Of a stretch of 36,381 nt of DNA, positions 15,993-24,820 are shown in pieces. The translations under genes were made by a program, and so were the position numbers. The DNA is taken from assembly GCA_024400995.1 (NCBI GenBank), contig JAKSLU010000015.1:1-36381 (forward strand), written 5' to 3'. Each line of letters begins with the position of its first letter. The stretch's first letter is position 1. Source of the DNA: Bacteroidaceae bacterium. Its GTDB lineage: Bacteria > Bacteroidota > Bacteroidia > Bacteroidales > Bacteroidaceae. The notes under the pieces were generated by a model. That model was not told the DNA's origin and did no database searches. It worked only from the letters and a program-made list of their open reading frames with translations.

Positions 15993-16409
15993 TTAGGTGG
16001 TGAGGAGGGCGAGGGCGCGGTTCTCGGCGTCCTCCATCACGAGGCGCTCGTCGGGCGTCTTGTCGGTGATGCCGCAGAGATGGAGCAGACCATGTGCAAT
16101 GACGCGGTGGAGCTCCTCCTCGTAGGGACGCCCAAAGAGTTCGGCGTTGGTGCGGACCGTGTCGAGGGAGATGTAGATGTCGCCCGAGAGAATGTCATGG
16201 GCGGAGCGATCGAACCCGATGTGATCCGTATAGTAGTCGTGACCGATAAACTCGCGGTTGATGCGCAGTATCTCCTCATCGCTCACGAACACGTAGGCTA
16301 TGTCCCCGATCCTCTTGCCATAGTTCTTTGCTACACACCGCAGCCACGCCGTGGTGGCGGCGGGGACTATCTGTGGCTGTTCTATGTCGATGGCGTTGTA
16401 GGTGATCAT
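15993..16409 (-). CDS. ybeY: Endoribonuclease YbeY (rRNA maturation factor)
   Basis: This 138-aa (from ATG 16409) zinc-dependent endoribonuclease acts in 16S rRNA 3'-end maturation and ribosome quality control. The signature AHGLLHLCGITDK lies near residues 107-119, preceded by GDIYISLD and DYYTDHIGFD. The family pattern is HGxLHLxGxxH. Here the third position after D is Lys, a form I believe is normal in Bacteroidota, where the metal site may be completed differently. An in-frame TTG at 16418 would extend it by three residues, but the ATG is preferred. It sits downstream of ruvB on the same strand, across a 150-bp GC-rich repeated element. Confidence 0.92.
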   Translation of the reverse strand: MITYNAIDIEQPQIVPAATTAWLRCVAKNYGKRIGDIAYVFVSDEEILRINREFIGHDYYTDHIGFDRSAHDILSGDIYISLDTVRTNAELFGRPYEEELHRVIAHGLLHLCGITDKTPDERLVMEDAENRALALLTT

Positions 16410-16559
16410 AGGGTTCAATGCGCTACGCTGTTCAAGGCTTCGCTGTTCAAATACTCAATGGATGAACGGCTACCCTCCAAGGGTATATCACCCTCCCTTT
16501 CGGGGAGGGACACCGAAGTGGCGTAGCCAGCTTCGGAGGGTGGGGCTTTGTGGTCTTCG
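16410..16559. repeat. Repeat-rich element between ruvB and ybeY
   Basis: A CGCTGTTCAA direct repeat (about 16426-16449) is followed by CCCTCC-CTTTC-GGGGAGGG-type palindromes. A GAAG/CTTC inverted pair and a GGGTGGGGCTT tail follow. Plan and composition resemble the element before hisS at 3190-3240. No coding sequence is supported. Confidence 0.5.
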
Positions 16560-17618
16560 TTAGAACAAACTCCGCTGCTGCGCATCCTGATACAACCCCG
16601 TGGGGAGGGGACGCGCCAGATGGGTGTAGGCCAGTTCGGTGACCTCGCGGCCTCGGGGTGTGCGGCGGATGAAACCCTCCTTGATGAGGAAGGGTTCATA
16701 GACCTCCTCCACAGTGCCGGCGTCCTCACCGATGGCGGTGGCGATGGTGGAGATGCCCACTGGGCCACCCTTGAACTTGTCGATAATGGTGGTGAGGAGT
16801 TTGTTGTCAATCTCGTCCAGGCCGTAGCGGTCGATGTTGAGGGCGTTGAGGGCGTACTTGGCTATGTTGAGGTCGATGTTGCCCGTGCCCTTGACCTGAG
16901 CAAAGTCGCGCACGCGGCGCAGGAGGGCATTGGCGATACGGGGCGTACCGCGACTGCGACCTGCTATCTCGGCAGCGGCCTTGGGGTCGATCATGACACC
17001 CAGAATGTTGGCAGAGCGCGTGATGATCATCTCCAGCGTCTTGGCGTCGTAGTACTCCAGATGGAGGTTGATGCCAAAGCGGGCACGCAGCGGAGCCGTG
17101 AGCAGACCAGAGCGGGTGGTGGCACCCACGAGGGTGAAGGGAGCGAGGTCGATCTGTATGGAACGGGCAGCTGGGCCCTTGTCGATCATGATGTCGATGC
17201 GGTAGTCCTCCATGGCGGAGTAGAGATACTCCTCCACCACAGGGGTGAGACGATGGATCTCATCGATAAAGAGGACATCGTTGGGCTCCAGGGAGGTGAG
17301 CAGACCGGCGAGGTCGCCGGGCTTGTCGAGAACAGGACCAGAGGTGAGCTTGAAGCCCACGCCCAGCTCGTTGGCAATGATGTTGGAGAGGGTGGTCTTG
17401 CCCAGTCCGGGAGGGCCATGGAGGAGGGTATGGTCGAGTGGCTCGCCACGGTACTTGGCCGCCTCGACAAAGACGCGGAGGTTCTCCACCACCTTTTGCT
17501 GGCCGCTGAAGTCGCCGAAGGAGAGTGGGCGCAGTGCCTGCTCAAAGTCGCGCTCAGAGCCACCTGGGGTGGGGGCGTGCTGCTCTGCGTGTATGTTGAA
17601 TGTGTCTTCCTGAATCAT
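16560..17618 (-). CDS. ruvB: Holliday junction branch migration helicase RuvB
   Basis: This 352-aa AAA+ ATPase drives RuvA-guided branch migration of Holliday junctions before RuvC cleavage. Seen: the N-terminal [19 protein letters not shown], Walker [10 protein letters not shown] (Lys at about 74), Walker B FIDEIHRL (about 113-120), [22 protein letters not shown] with the sensor region and the C-terminal winged helix ending [14 protein letters not shown]. Length is close to the usual 335-350. The frame can open at a TTG (17630), but that codon overlaps the -7 promoter element, so the ATG at 17618 is chosen. The promoter is duplicated in a 26-bp direct repeat. ruvA and ruvC are not in the window. 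Confidence 0.96.
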   Translation of the reverse strand: MIQEDTFNIHAEQHAPTPGGSERDFEQALRPLSFGDFSGQQKVVENLRVFVEAAKYRGEPLDHTLLHGPPGLGKTTLSNIIANELGVGFKLTSGPVLDKPGDLAGLLTSLEPNDVLFIDEIHRLTPVVEEYLYSAMEDYRIDIMIDKGPAARSIQIDLAPFTLVGATTRSGLLTAPLRARFGINLHLEYYDAKTLEMIITRSANILGVMIDPKAAAEIAGRSRGTPRIANALLRRVRDFAQVKGTGNIDLNIAKYALNALNIDRYGLDEIDNKLLTTIIDKFKGGPVGISTIATAIGEDAGTVEEVYEPFLIKEGFIRRTPRGREVTELAYTHLARPLPTGLYQDAQQRSLF

Positions 17619-17627
17619 AGATGGGTG

Positions 17628-17635
17628 CAAAGGTA
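17628..17635 (-). promoter_or_regulatory. -7 element (TACCTTTG) of ruvB
   Basis: The minus strand reads TACCTTTG and ends only 9 nt before the ATG, implying a leader of a few bases at most. An identical copy stands at 17705-17712 within the direct repeat. Confidence 0.6.
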
Positions 17636-17730
17636 CGAATAAGTGAGCGAAATACCAAATTTATTTGAGTATTTCCGAACGTGAGTACCTAAGAGATGTA
17701 GTCTCAAAGGTACGAATAAGTGAGCGAAAT
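17628..17730. repeat. 26-bp perfect direct repeat carrying the ruvB -7 element
   Basis: Positions 17628-17653 and 17705-17730 are identical over 26 bp. Each begins CAAAGGTACGAATAAG. The spacing is 77 bp start to start. Each copy contains TACCTTTG on the minus strand. Confidence 0.9.
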
Positions 17731-17844
17731 GCCAGTTCACAGCAAAAGCCTGTGTGAGATTGTGACAAAAACCGACCTAAACCCGTTTCTGGTAGCATGC
17801 CTGGCACCTTTGGTGCTTTTTGCTTTAACGCGAGGGTTTCACCC

Positions 17845-17909
17845 TCTGTGAGATCTGTGGAATCTGTGTGATCTGTGGGAGTTTTGTTGCGCACAGATTG
17901 CACAGATTG
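17845..17909. repeat. Inverted clusters of a 9-bp repeat (TCTGTGnnA / CACAGATTG)
   Basis: Four tandem 9-mers (17845-17880: TCTGTGAGA, TCTGTGGAA, TCTGTGTGA, TCTGTGGGA) are followed after 11 bp by two copies of CACAGATTG (17892-17909) in inverse sense. The transcript could fold on itself. Such tracts are recognisable as recurring intergenic sequences in Bacteroidales. Confidence 0.75.
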
Positions 17910-18201
17910 CCACGGATTTGATTCGTGTTCAATTTGTGGGCATTTGTGTTGCGCTGCAGGCATCTTATTGGCACCTTCGGTGCTATTGACTTGAACACGA
18001 ATTATCACGAATGAGCCACGAATTATCAGAAATTATTTATTTACTTTAGGTTTGATACGACCTAGTGGTTTTTGTCTAGAATAACGACCACGGGGATTGG
18101 CCAGTAATCCGAATGGGAGGTTCTTTTTTTGTACATAGTACAATAGAGGAGGAGGACGAAAAAAAGTATATATATAATGTGTATTTTCCGTTTTTTTGTT
18201 G

Positions 18202-18209
18202 TACTTTTG
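18202..18209 (+). promoter_or_regulatory. -7 element (TACTTTTG) of topA
   Basis: TACTTTTG matches TAnnTTTG and lies 29 nt before the topA ATG. A T7 run precedes it. Confidence 0.6.
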
Positions 18210-18238
18210 CACCCCGAACACTAAAATGATTCCCTACT

Positions 18239-20557
18239 ATGCCTACAAATAACCTCGTCATCGTGGAGAGCCCTGCCAAGGCCAAGACCATCGAAAAGTT
18301 CCTGGGAAAGGACTACAAGGTGATGTCCAGCTTTGGCCACATCCGCGATCTGAAGAAGAAGAACTTTGGTGTAGATCTCGAGACCTTCCGCCCCGAGTAC
18401 GAGATACCCGCAGACAAGAAGCATATCGTCAGCGAACTGCGCACAGCAGCCAAGGGTGCCTCGACCGTGTGGCTCGCATCCGATGAGGACCGCGAGGGAG
18501 AAGCCATCAGCTGGCATCTGGCCGAGGTACTCAAGCTCGACCCCAAAACGGCGCGCCGCATCGTGTTCCATGAGATCACCAAGCCTGCCATACTCGAAGC
18601 CATCGAGCATCCGCGCACCATCGACCTCCATCTGGTAGATGCCCAGCAGGCACGCCGCGTGCTGGACCGTCTGGTGGGCTTCAAACTCAGCCCCGTGCTC
18701 TGGCGCAAGGTGCGTCCGAGCCTCTCCGCAGGTCGCGTGCAGAGTGTGGCTGTCAAGCTCATCGTAGAGCGTGAGCGTGAGATACAACGCTTCAGCAGCG
18801 AAGCCAACTACCGCGTTGTGGCCGACCTCGTGCTGCCCGACGGCAAGCGTGTGCACTGCCACCTGTCGCGCACGTTCAGCACGCAGGAGGAGGCAGAGGA
18901 CTTTGTGGAGTACTGCCGCACGGCGGAGTTCCACGTGAGCGAGGTGCAGAAGAAGCCTACCAAGCGTAGCCCCGCACCTCCCTTTACGACCAGCACCCTG
19001 CAGCAGGAGGCTGCCCGTCGTCTCGGTTTCCCCGTAGCGCTGACCATGCGCATCGCGCAGAGTCTCTATGAAAGCGGTCTCATCACCTACATGCGTACGG
19101 ACTCTATGAACCTATCCAGTCTCTGCCTCTCCGCCACAGGCAAGATGGTGGAGGAGCAGATGGGCAAGGAGTACCACCAGCGCCGCACCTATCACACCAG
19201 CAGCAAGGGTGCCCAGGAGGCTCACGAAGCCATCCGCCCAGCCTATATGGATCGCAGCGAGGTGAAGGGCAGCATACAGGAACAGCGTCTCTATCAGCTC
19301 ATCTGGCGCCGCACGATGGCCTGCCAGATGGCCGATGCCCAGATGGAGCGTACCACAGCTGTGGTAACCATCAGCGGCAGAGAGGAGCAGTTCATGGCCA
19401 CGGGCGAGGTGGTGCTCTTTGAGGGTTTCCTCAAGCTCTACGAGGATGCCCGCAATGATGAGCACAATGGTGATGAGGACTACCACCGCCTGCTGCCTGC
19501 CATGCAGGAGGGCGACCCCATGACGCTCGATACCCTCACAGCTCAGCAGCGTTACACCCAGGCTCCCGCCCGCTACAACGAAGCCACCCTCGTACACAAG
19601 CTCGAGGAACTTGGCATAGGCCGACCCTCTACCTATGCTCCCACCATCAGCACCATTCAGCAGCGTGAGTATGTGCAGCGCTGCGACCGTGCCGGCGAGG
19701 AGCGTGAGTGCAATGTCATCACCCTGCATGATGGCCAGATCATCCACAGCACCAGCACCGAGAGTATGGGTGCCGAGAAGAGCCGCCTCGTACCTACAGA
19801 TATAGGTACGGTGGTGACGGACTTCCTGCAGGAGAACTTCCCCGACATTATGGACTACAACTTTACGGCCAATGTAGAGAAGGACTTTGATGCCGTGGCC
19901 GAGGGCGAGAAGGAGTGGACGGGTCTGATCAAAGACTTCTACAGTGACTTCAGCGTGGCCGTGGAGGAGTCCATCAACCAGCAGTCGGAGCACAGAGTAG
20001 GTGAGCGCGTACTCGGTACTGACCCCGCTACGGGAGAGCCCGTCAGCGTGAAGATAGGACGCTTTGGTCCCGTGGCACAGATAGGTGCCTCGAACGAGGA
20101 GGGTTCCAAGCCCCGATTTGCTAGTCTCAGACCTGAGATGAGTATCGATAGCATCACGCTGGAGGAGGCTCTCGAACTCTTCCGCCTGCCCCGCCAGCTA
20201 GGCACCATCAATGGTAGTCCCGTGCGCGTGGCCAGTGGTCGCTTTGGCCCCTACGTGCAGCTCGGCAAGCAGTATGTCAGCATACCCAAAGATGAGGACC
20301 CCCTCACTATCGACATCATGCGTGCTGCCGCTCTGCTCAAGGCTGCCAATGAGGCAGAGAAGGCTAGTCACCTCAAGCAGTTTGAGGAGGAACCCGAACT
20401 GGAGGTGCGTGCTGGTCGCTTTGGCCCCTACATCAGCTATAAGGGCAAGAACTACAAGATACCCAAGGCGCAGGCCCAGCGTGCTGCAGAACTCACTCTG
20501 GAGGAGTGCATGACCATCGTCAACACCCCCGCCCCCTCGCGCAAGTCCAAGCAGTAG
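18239..20557 (+). CDS. topA: DNA topoisomerase I (type IA)
   Basis: This 772-aa enzyme relaxes negative supercoils through a 5'-phosphotyrosine intermediate. The N-terminal Toprim domain has IVESPAKAKTIEKFLG (Glu near residue 8) and the acidic SDEDREGEA. SLSAGRVQSVAVKLIVERE and the catalytic-Tyr motif GLITYMRTDS (Tyr about 284) follow, then ARYNEATLVHKLEELGIGRPSTYAPTI. The C-terminus lacks Cys4 zinc fingers. Instead it has three GRFGP(V/Y) repeats (topoisomerase C-terminal repeat type), ending in a basic SRKSKQ tail. This is the usual architecture in Bacteroidota. It heads a close-packed gene run; aroK starts 3 bp after its stop. Confidence 0.97.
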   Translation: MPTNNLVIVESPAKAKTIEKFLGKDYKVMSSFGHIRDLKKKNFGVDLETFRPEYEIPADKKHIVSELRTAAKGASTVWLASDEDREGEAISWHLAEVLKLDPKTARRIVFHEITKPAILEAIEHPRTIDLHLVDAQQARRVLDRLVGFKLSPVLWRKVRPSLSAGRVQSVAVKLIVEREREIQRFSSEANYRVVADLVLPDGKRVHCHLSRTFSTQEEAEDFVEYCRTAEFHVSEVQKKPTKRSPAPPFTTSTLQQEAARRLGFPVALTMRIAQSLYESGLITYMRTDSMNLSSLCLSATGKMVEEQMGKEYHQRRTYHTSSKGAQEAHEAIRPAYMDRSEVKGSIQEQRLYQLIWRRTMACQMADAQMERTTAVVTISGREEQFMATGEVVLFEGFLKLYEDARNDEHNGDEDYHRLLPAMQEGDPMTLDTLTAQQRYTQAPARYNEATLVHKLEELGIGRPSTYAPTISTIQQREYVQRCDRAGEERECNVITLHDGQIIHSTSTESMGAEKSRLVPTDIGTVVTDFLQENFPDIMDYNFTANVEKDFDAVAEGEKEWTGLIKDFYSDFSVAVEESINQQSEHRVGERVLGTDPATGEPVSVKIGRFGPVAQIGASNEEGSKPRFASLRPEMSIDSITLEEALELFRLPRQLGTINGSPVRVASGRFGPYVQLGKQYVSIPKDEDPLTIDIMRAAALLKAANEAEKASHLKQFEEEPELEVRAGRFGPYISYKGKNYKIPKAQAQRAAELTLEECMTIVNTPAPSRKSKQ

Positions 20558-20560
20558 CCT

Positions 20561-21088
20561 ATGAAAAGCATCATCCTCCTTGGCTATATGTGTGCCGGCA
20601 AGACGACAGTGGGTCGCCCCCTGGCACAGGCACTGGGCCTGCGCTTCTACGATTTGGACTGGTACATAGAGGAGCGCTTCCACAAGCGTGTGCCCCGCAT
20701 GTTCGAGGAGGACGGCGAGGAGGTGTTCCGCCGCCGTGAGGCCAATATGCTCAGAGAGGTGGCCGAGTTTGAGGACATCGTGCTGAGCTGCGGCGGAGGT
20801 ACGCCCTGCCACCACGACAACATGGCCTACATGAACCAAGTCGGCACCACCATCTATCTCAAGGCCTCGCCCGACACCCTCATGGAGCACATCCGTCTCT
20901 CCCGAGGTGAGCGCCCCCTGCTCAAGGGCAAGAGCCCCGAGGAACTCCGCCAGTTTGTGCAGGAGCAGCTAGCAGAGCGCGAGACCTACTACATGCAGGC
21001 CCAGCACATCGTGCCCATCGACGTGCTCGACGAGGAGGAGAAGATACAGAGGCTCGTCAGCATTATACAGCAGAAAATTAAGAATTAA
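20561..21088 (+). CDS. aroK: Shikimate kinase
   Basis: This 175-aa P-loop kinase phosphorylates shikimate to shikimate-3-phosphate in chorismate and aromatic amino acid synthesis. Walker A reads GYMCAGKTT (residues 8-16), and the shikimate-binding Asp pair is in FYDLDW (31 and 33). RRREANML and CGGGTPC (77-83) follow, with the lid-type Arg region SRGERPLLKG. Length is typical. The stop lies inside an AATTAAG repeat that supplies the final residues (IKN) and continues to the next start. The topA-aroK spacing of 3 bp indicates co-transcription. Confidence 0.93.
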   Translation: MKSIILLGYMCAGKTTVGRPLAQALGLRFYDLDWYIEERFHKRVPRMFEEDGEEVFRRREANMLREVAEFEDIVLSCGGGTPCHHDNMAYMNQVGTTIYLKASPDTLMEHIRLSRGERPLLKGKSPEELRQFVQEQLAERETYYMQAQHIVPIDVLDEEEKIQRLVSIIQQKIKN

Positions 21089-21107
21089 GAATTAAGATAA
21101 GAATTAA
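21075..21107. repeat. AATTAAG tandem repeat bridging aroK stop and speA start
   Basis: About four AATTAAG/AATTAA units encode the last residues and TAA stop of aroK and continue up to the speA ATG. The layout parallels 4596-4630 and 24821-24857. Confidence 0.8.
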
Positions 21108-23000
21108 ATGCGAAAGTGGCGTATTGAAGACTCCGAGGAACTCTACAACATCAAGGGTTGGGGAGTCAACTACTTTGGTATCAATCAGAGCGGCAACGTA
21201 TATGTGTGCCCCCGCAAGGATGCCGTGCAGGTCGATCTCAAGGAGGTCGTTGATGACCTCGTGGCACGCGACATCACAGCACCTGTGTTGCTGCGCTTCC
21301 CTGATATCCTGGACAACCGCATCGAGAAGACAGCAGAGTGCTTTGAGAAGGCTGAGAAGGAGTATAACTTCAAGGCAGAGCACTTTATCATCTATCCTAT
21401 CAAGGTGAACCAGATGCGCCCTGTCGTGGAGGAGATTATCTCGCACGGCAAGCGCCATAACCTCGGTCTGGAGGCAGGCTCTAAGCCTGAGCTCCACGCT
21501 GTGCTGGCCACCAATATGGACAGTGACTCTCTCATCATCTGCAACGGCCACAAGGACCAGAACTACATAGAGCTCGCCCTGCTGGCCCAGAAGATGGGCA
21601 AGCGCGTGTTCCTCGTCATAGAGAAACTGCCTGAGATGGACATCATAGCTCGCACCGCAGAGAAACTTGGTGTGCGTCCTAATCTGGGCATACGTATCAA
21701 ACTCGCCAGCTCTGGTGCTGGCAAGTGGGAGGAGAGTGGCGGCGATGCCTCGAAGTTCGGCCTGAATAGCTCCGAACTGCTGCATGCACTGGAGATACTG
21801 GACCAGTATGGTATGCATGACTGTCTGAAGCTCATCCACTTCCATATCGGCTCTCAGATCACCAAGATACGCCGCATCAGTACGGCCCTGAGAGAGGCTG
21901 CCCAGTTCTATGTGCAGCTGCATGCCTTGGGCTATAACATTGAGTTTGTCGATTGTGGCGGCGGCCTGGGCGTGGACTATGACGGTACGCGCTCCAGCAA
22001 CTCCGAGAGCAGTGTGAACTATAGCATACAGGAGTACGTCAACGACTGCGTCTATACGCTGGTGGATGCTGCCAACAAAAACGGCATACCACATCCCAAC
22101 ATTATCACCGAGGGCGGTCGCTCCCTGACGGCTCATCACTCTGTGCTCATCCTCGATGTGCTGGAGACGGTGGATGTGCCCCGCATGCGTGAGGACTTTG
22201 AGGCCACGGAGGATGATCACCAGCTGGTGCGTGACCTGACCGACATTTGGGACAAGCTCTCTACCCGATCCATGCTTGAGGACTGGCATGATGCACAGGA
22301 CATCCGCGAGGAGGCCCTCGACCTGTTCCGCCACGGTATTATTGACCTCAAGACCCGTGCCCAGATTGAGAGCATATACTGGAGTCTGAGCCGCGAGATT
22401 GCTGAGTTGTGTCATCATCAGAAGCACGTGCCCGACGAACTGCGCGCGCTGGACAAGCGTATGGCGGAGAAGTACTTCTGCAACTTTAGCCTCTTCCAGT
22501 CGCTGCCTGACTCCTGGGGTATTGACCAGCTCTTCCCCGTCATGCCCATCATGCGCCTGAATGAGCGCCCCACTCGTTCTGCCACCCTGCAGGATATTAC
22601 CTGCGACTCGGATGGTAAGATTGTTAACTACGTCAACGGCAGTCAGCAGACCAACTACATATCTCTCCATGAGGTCAAGCACAACGAACACTACTACATT
22701 GGTGTGTTCCTCGTGGGTGCCTATCAGGAGATACTGGGCAATCTGCATAACCTCTTTGGCGATACCAACGCCGTGCATATCAGCGTGGACAACCAGGGCT
22801 ACTCCATCGACAAGACGATAGATGGTGAGACCGTGGCCGACGTGCTGGAGTACGTGCAGTATGATCCCAAACAGCTCGTGCGCCGCCTCGAGTCGTGGGT
22901 GAGCAAGGCCATCAAGGAGGGCAAGATTACGCACGAGGAGGGCAAGGAGTTCATTAGCAACTATAGGGCTGGACTGTACGGATATACTTATCTGGAATAA
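21108..23000 (+). CDS. speA: Biosynthetic arginine decarboxylase
   Basis: This 630-aa PLP enzyme converts arginine to agmatine for polyamine (putrescine/spermidine) synthesis. Seen: the N-terminal WGVNYFGINQSGNVYVCP, the PLP-lysine motif YPIKVNQMRPV (Lys about 99), GLEAGSKPEL, HFHIGSQ, the glycine-rich FVDCGGGLGVDYDG and TEGGRSLTAHHSVL. The C-terminal part includes FNFSLFQSLPDSWGIDQLFP. The length agrees with the alanine-racemase-fold (fold III) biosynthetic type and not with the small pyruvoyl enzyme. It lies between aroK and ung in a plus-strand run. Downstream polyamine genes are not seen here. Confidence 0.96.
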   Translation: MRKWRIEDSEELYNIKGWGVNYFGINQSGNVYVCPRKDAVQVDLKEVVDDLVARDITAPVLLRFPDILDNRIEKTAECFEKAEKEYNFKAEHFIIYPIKVNQMRPVVEEIISHGKRHNLGLEAGSKPELHAVLATNMDSDSLIICNGHKDQNYIELALLAQKMGKRVFLVIEKLPEMDIIARTAEKLGVRPNLGIRIKLASSGAGKWEESGGDASKFGLNSSELLHALEILDQYGMHDCLKLIHFHIGSQITKIRRISTALREAAQFYVQLHALGYNIEFVDCGGGLGVDYDGTRSSNSESSVNYSIQEYVNDCVYTLVDAANKNGIPHPNIITEGGRSLTAHHSVLILDVLETVDVPRMREDFEATEDDHQLVRDLTDIWDKLSTRSMLEDWHDAQDIREEALDLFRHGIIDLKTRAQIESIYWSLSREIAELCHHQKHVPDELRALDKRMAEKYFCNFSLFQSLPDSWGIDQLFPVMPIMRLNERPTRSATLQDITCDSDGKIVNYVNGSQQTNYISLHEVKHNEHYYIGVFLVGAYQEILGNLHNLFGDTNAVHISVDNQGYSIDKTIDGETVADVLEYVQYDPKQLVRRLESWVSKAIKEGKITHEEGKEFISNYRAGLYGYTYLE

Positions 23001-23021
23001 AAGACCCACCCCCAACCCCTT

Positions 23022-23672
23022 ATGCAAGTCAAGATAGAGAAGAGCTGGGCGGAGCACCTGCAACAGGAGTTCGACGCGCCATATTTCGAGGCATTGACAC
23101 AATTTGTCAAGGCCGAATATGCCGCGGGTCCCTGCTATCCGCCTGCCGGACAGATATTCAGAGCCTTTGATGCCTGTCCTTTTGATCAGGTCAAGGTGGT
23201 CATTCTTGGTCAGGACCCCTATCACGAGCCAGGACAGGCCGAGGGACTCTGCTTCAGCGTGCCCGAGGGAGTGCCTTATCCGCCCTCGCTGCAGAATATA
23301 TACAAGGAGATTCTGAGTGACTGTGGCCAACCGCACGGTATCAGTACTTGGCCCCAGCAAGGCGTCCTTCTCCTCAATAGCACCCTGACTGTGCGCGCCC
23401 ATCAGGCAGCCTCTCATGCTGGACGAGGCTGGGAGCAGTTTACGGATGCTGCCATCCGCGCCCTCGCAACAGAGCGAGAGAACTTGGTATTTATTCTGTG
23501 GGGAGCCTATGCCCAGAAGAAGGGGGCCTTTATCGACCGTCAGCGTCACCTCGTACTACAGTCGGCTCATCCCTCGCCTTTGAGTGCCTATCGTGGGTTC
23601 TTTGGCAATCACCACTTCACACTTGCTAACGACTATCTCAAGCAACATAACCTCAATCCAATACTATGGTAA
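23022..23672 (+). CDS. ung: Uracil-DNA glycosylase (family 1)
   Basis: This 216-aa repair enzyme excises uracil from DNA. The water-activating motif GQDPYHEPGQAEGLCFSVP has its Asp near residue 65. PSLQNIYKE, LLLNSTLTVRAHQAASHAGRGW and the DNA-intercalation loop HPSPLSAYRGFFG (His about 183) are present. All family 1 catalytic elements are intact and the length is typical. Its stop codon region overlaps the start of the secreted GH18 gene by 7 bp (23666-23672) in another frame, so the two are probably on one mRNA. Confidence 0.97.
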   Translation: MQVKIEKSWAEHLQQEFDAPYFEALTQFVKAEYAAGPCYPPAGQIFRAFDACPFDQVKVVILGQDPYHEPGQAEGLCFSVPEGVPYPPSLQNIYKEILSDCGQPHGISTWPQQGVLLLNSTLTVRAHQAASHAGRGWEQFTDAAIRALATERENLVFILWGAYAQKKGAFIDRQRHLVLQSAHPSPLSAYRGFFGNHHFTLANDYLKQHNLNPILW

Positions 23673-24820
23673 AGAAATCTTTCCTCCTGCTGAGTGCTCT
23701 CGTCATGACAATGACGGCAATGGCTCAGAGTGTCAATGTGAACTTTGGTGGCGTGCAGGCTTCCTACAACTCTGCCGATCTGCAGAACATAGCCCTGAGT
23801 GGCAATAACCTTGTGGTGAATGGCATCGACGGCAAGGCCCTCGTCACTGTGCCCCAGAACGAGGTGACGAGCTTGGAGTTCTCTGAGAAGGACGCCAATC
23901 AGGCCGTTAAGTACATGGACGGCAAGCCCGCTCAGTTCGTCTTCTCCTGCATTGAGGTGAACAATGTCAATCCCCTCGTCCACCTCAACTACCGTCTCAA
24001 GCGGACGGGCAAGTACTTGTTCGATGGCGTGATACTCTTCTCCTCTAACATTAACTATAGCACCAAGGAGGATGTGGTCTATCTCCACAACAACGAGAAT
24101 GTGCAGCCCATTCTCCTACATGCTGACCACTATATCCGTCCGCTCAAGGAGCGCGGCATCAAGGTGTTCCTCTCTATCCTCGGCAACCACGATGGTAGTG
24201 GTCTGGCCAACCTGGGACCCGAGCGTGCTCGTGACTTTGCCAAGGCTATAGCTGACACGCTGGACAAGTATGACCTGGATGGCGTCTTCTTTGACGATGA
24301 GTATAGTGACTATGGCAACCACAATTTGAACGTCAATAAGACGGGGTTCACCTCTCCTAGTTATGCCTCAGCTTCGCGTCTAGTATATGAGATAAAGAAG
24401 GCCATAGGTCCCGACCGTTGGACTCTCATCTATCGCTATGGTATCATGTCTAGTCTTGATCCTGTGGATGGTGTGCAGCCTGGCTCCTATATCGACTATG
24501 CCCTGAGCGACTACAATGTGCAGACGGATATGAGTCGCTCCTATCCTGGCATTACGCGTGCACAACAGGGTGTAAACTCTATCAATATGAACAGTCCCTG
24601 GTCTCTGCAGAGCAGGATGGGATATGTGCGCAACCAAGGTTATGGTGCTCTCATGCTCTACAACCTCACACCCTATGATGCTTATGCTTACAGCTACTAC
24701 CAGAAGGGGGCGATGGATGATGTGGCTAAGTACCTCTTTGATGATGAGATCGTTTATGGTACAGGCAAGTACCCCAAGGACTGGACACCCATGAGCTGGC
24801 TGAGTACACCTGTGAGGTGA
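23666..24820 (+). CDS. Secreted GH18 endo-beta-N-acetylglucosaminidase-like protein
   Basis: This 384-aa protein has a signal peptide ending near residue 20 (AMAQ). A short N-terminal beta region (about 22-75, ending VTSLEFSE) follows, and then a TIM-barrel domain. KVFLSILGNHDGSGLANLG and YDLDGVFFDDEYSDYG match GH18 endoglycosidases of the EndoH/EndoF type. The catalytic acid is E212 with D210 before it. The first Asp is D205, and the middle Asp of the usual DGxDxDxE is Phe (F208). Family knowledge: these enzymes cut the chitobiose core of N-glycans. No lipobox is present, so it is secreted or periplasmic. The ATG overlaps the ung stop by 7 bp, an odd genetic partner for an extracellular enzyme. 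Glycan utilisation genes (SusC/SusD) do not adjoin it. Confidence 0.87.
   Translation: MVKKSFLLLSALVMTMTAMAQSVNVNFGGVQASYNSADLQNIALSGNNLVVNGIDGKALVTVPQNEVTSLEFSEKDANQAVKYMDGKPAQFVFSCIEVNNVNPLVHLNYRLKRTGKYLFDGVILFSSNINYSTKEDVVYLHNNENVQPILLHADHYIRPLKERGIKVFLSILGNHDGSGLANLGPERARDFAKAIADTLDKYDLDGVFFDDEYSDYGNHNLNVNKTGFTSPSYASASRLVYEIKKAIGPDRWTLIYRYGIMSSLDPVDGVQPGSYIDYALSDYNVQTDMSRSYPGITRAQQGVNSINMNSPWSLQSRMGYVRNQGYGALMLYNLTPYDAYAYSYYQKGAMDDVAKYLFDDEIVYGTGKYPKDWTPMSWLSTPVR

Larger units (their letters stand above)
17619..18238. other. Divergent ruvB/topA intergenic region
   Basis: The 620-bp region contains the 26-bp direct repeat and a cluster of 9-bp TCTGTGnGA-type repeats in both orientations (17845-17909). 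A pair of CACGAATTATCA copies lies near 17996-18030, an AT-rich stretch follows, and then the topA promoter. The minus-strand frame at 17661-18008 reads through the repeats and is not supported as a gene. Confidence 0.6.

Noticed and set aside
16045-16090. YbeY with Lys instead of the third zinc-ligand His
   Set aside because: I considered an inactive enzyme, but this form appears usual in Bacteroidota as far as I recall, and the rest of the motif is intact.
17661-18008. Minus-strand 115-codon frame in the ruvB/topA spacer
   Set aside because: The sequence (TDHTDSTDLTE and similar) is simply the translation of 9-bp intergenic repeats.
21078-23549. 823-codon open frame antisense to speA and ung
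   Set aside because: It spans two convincing genes on the other strand with intact active sites, and its translation has shadow-like composition.
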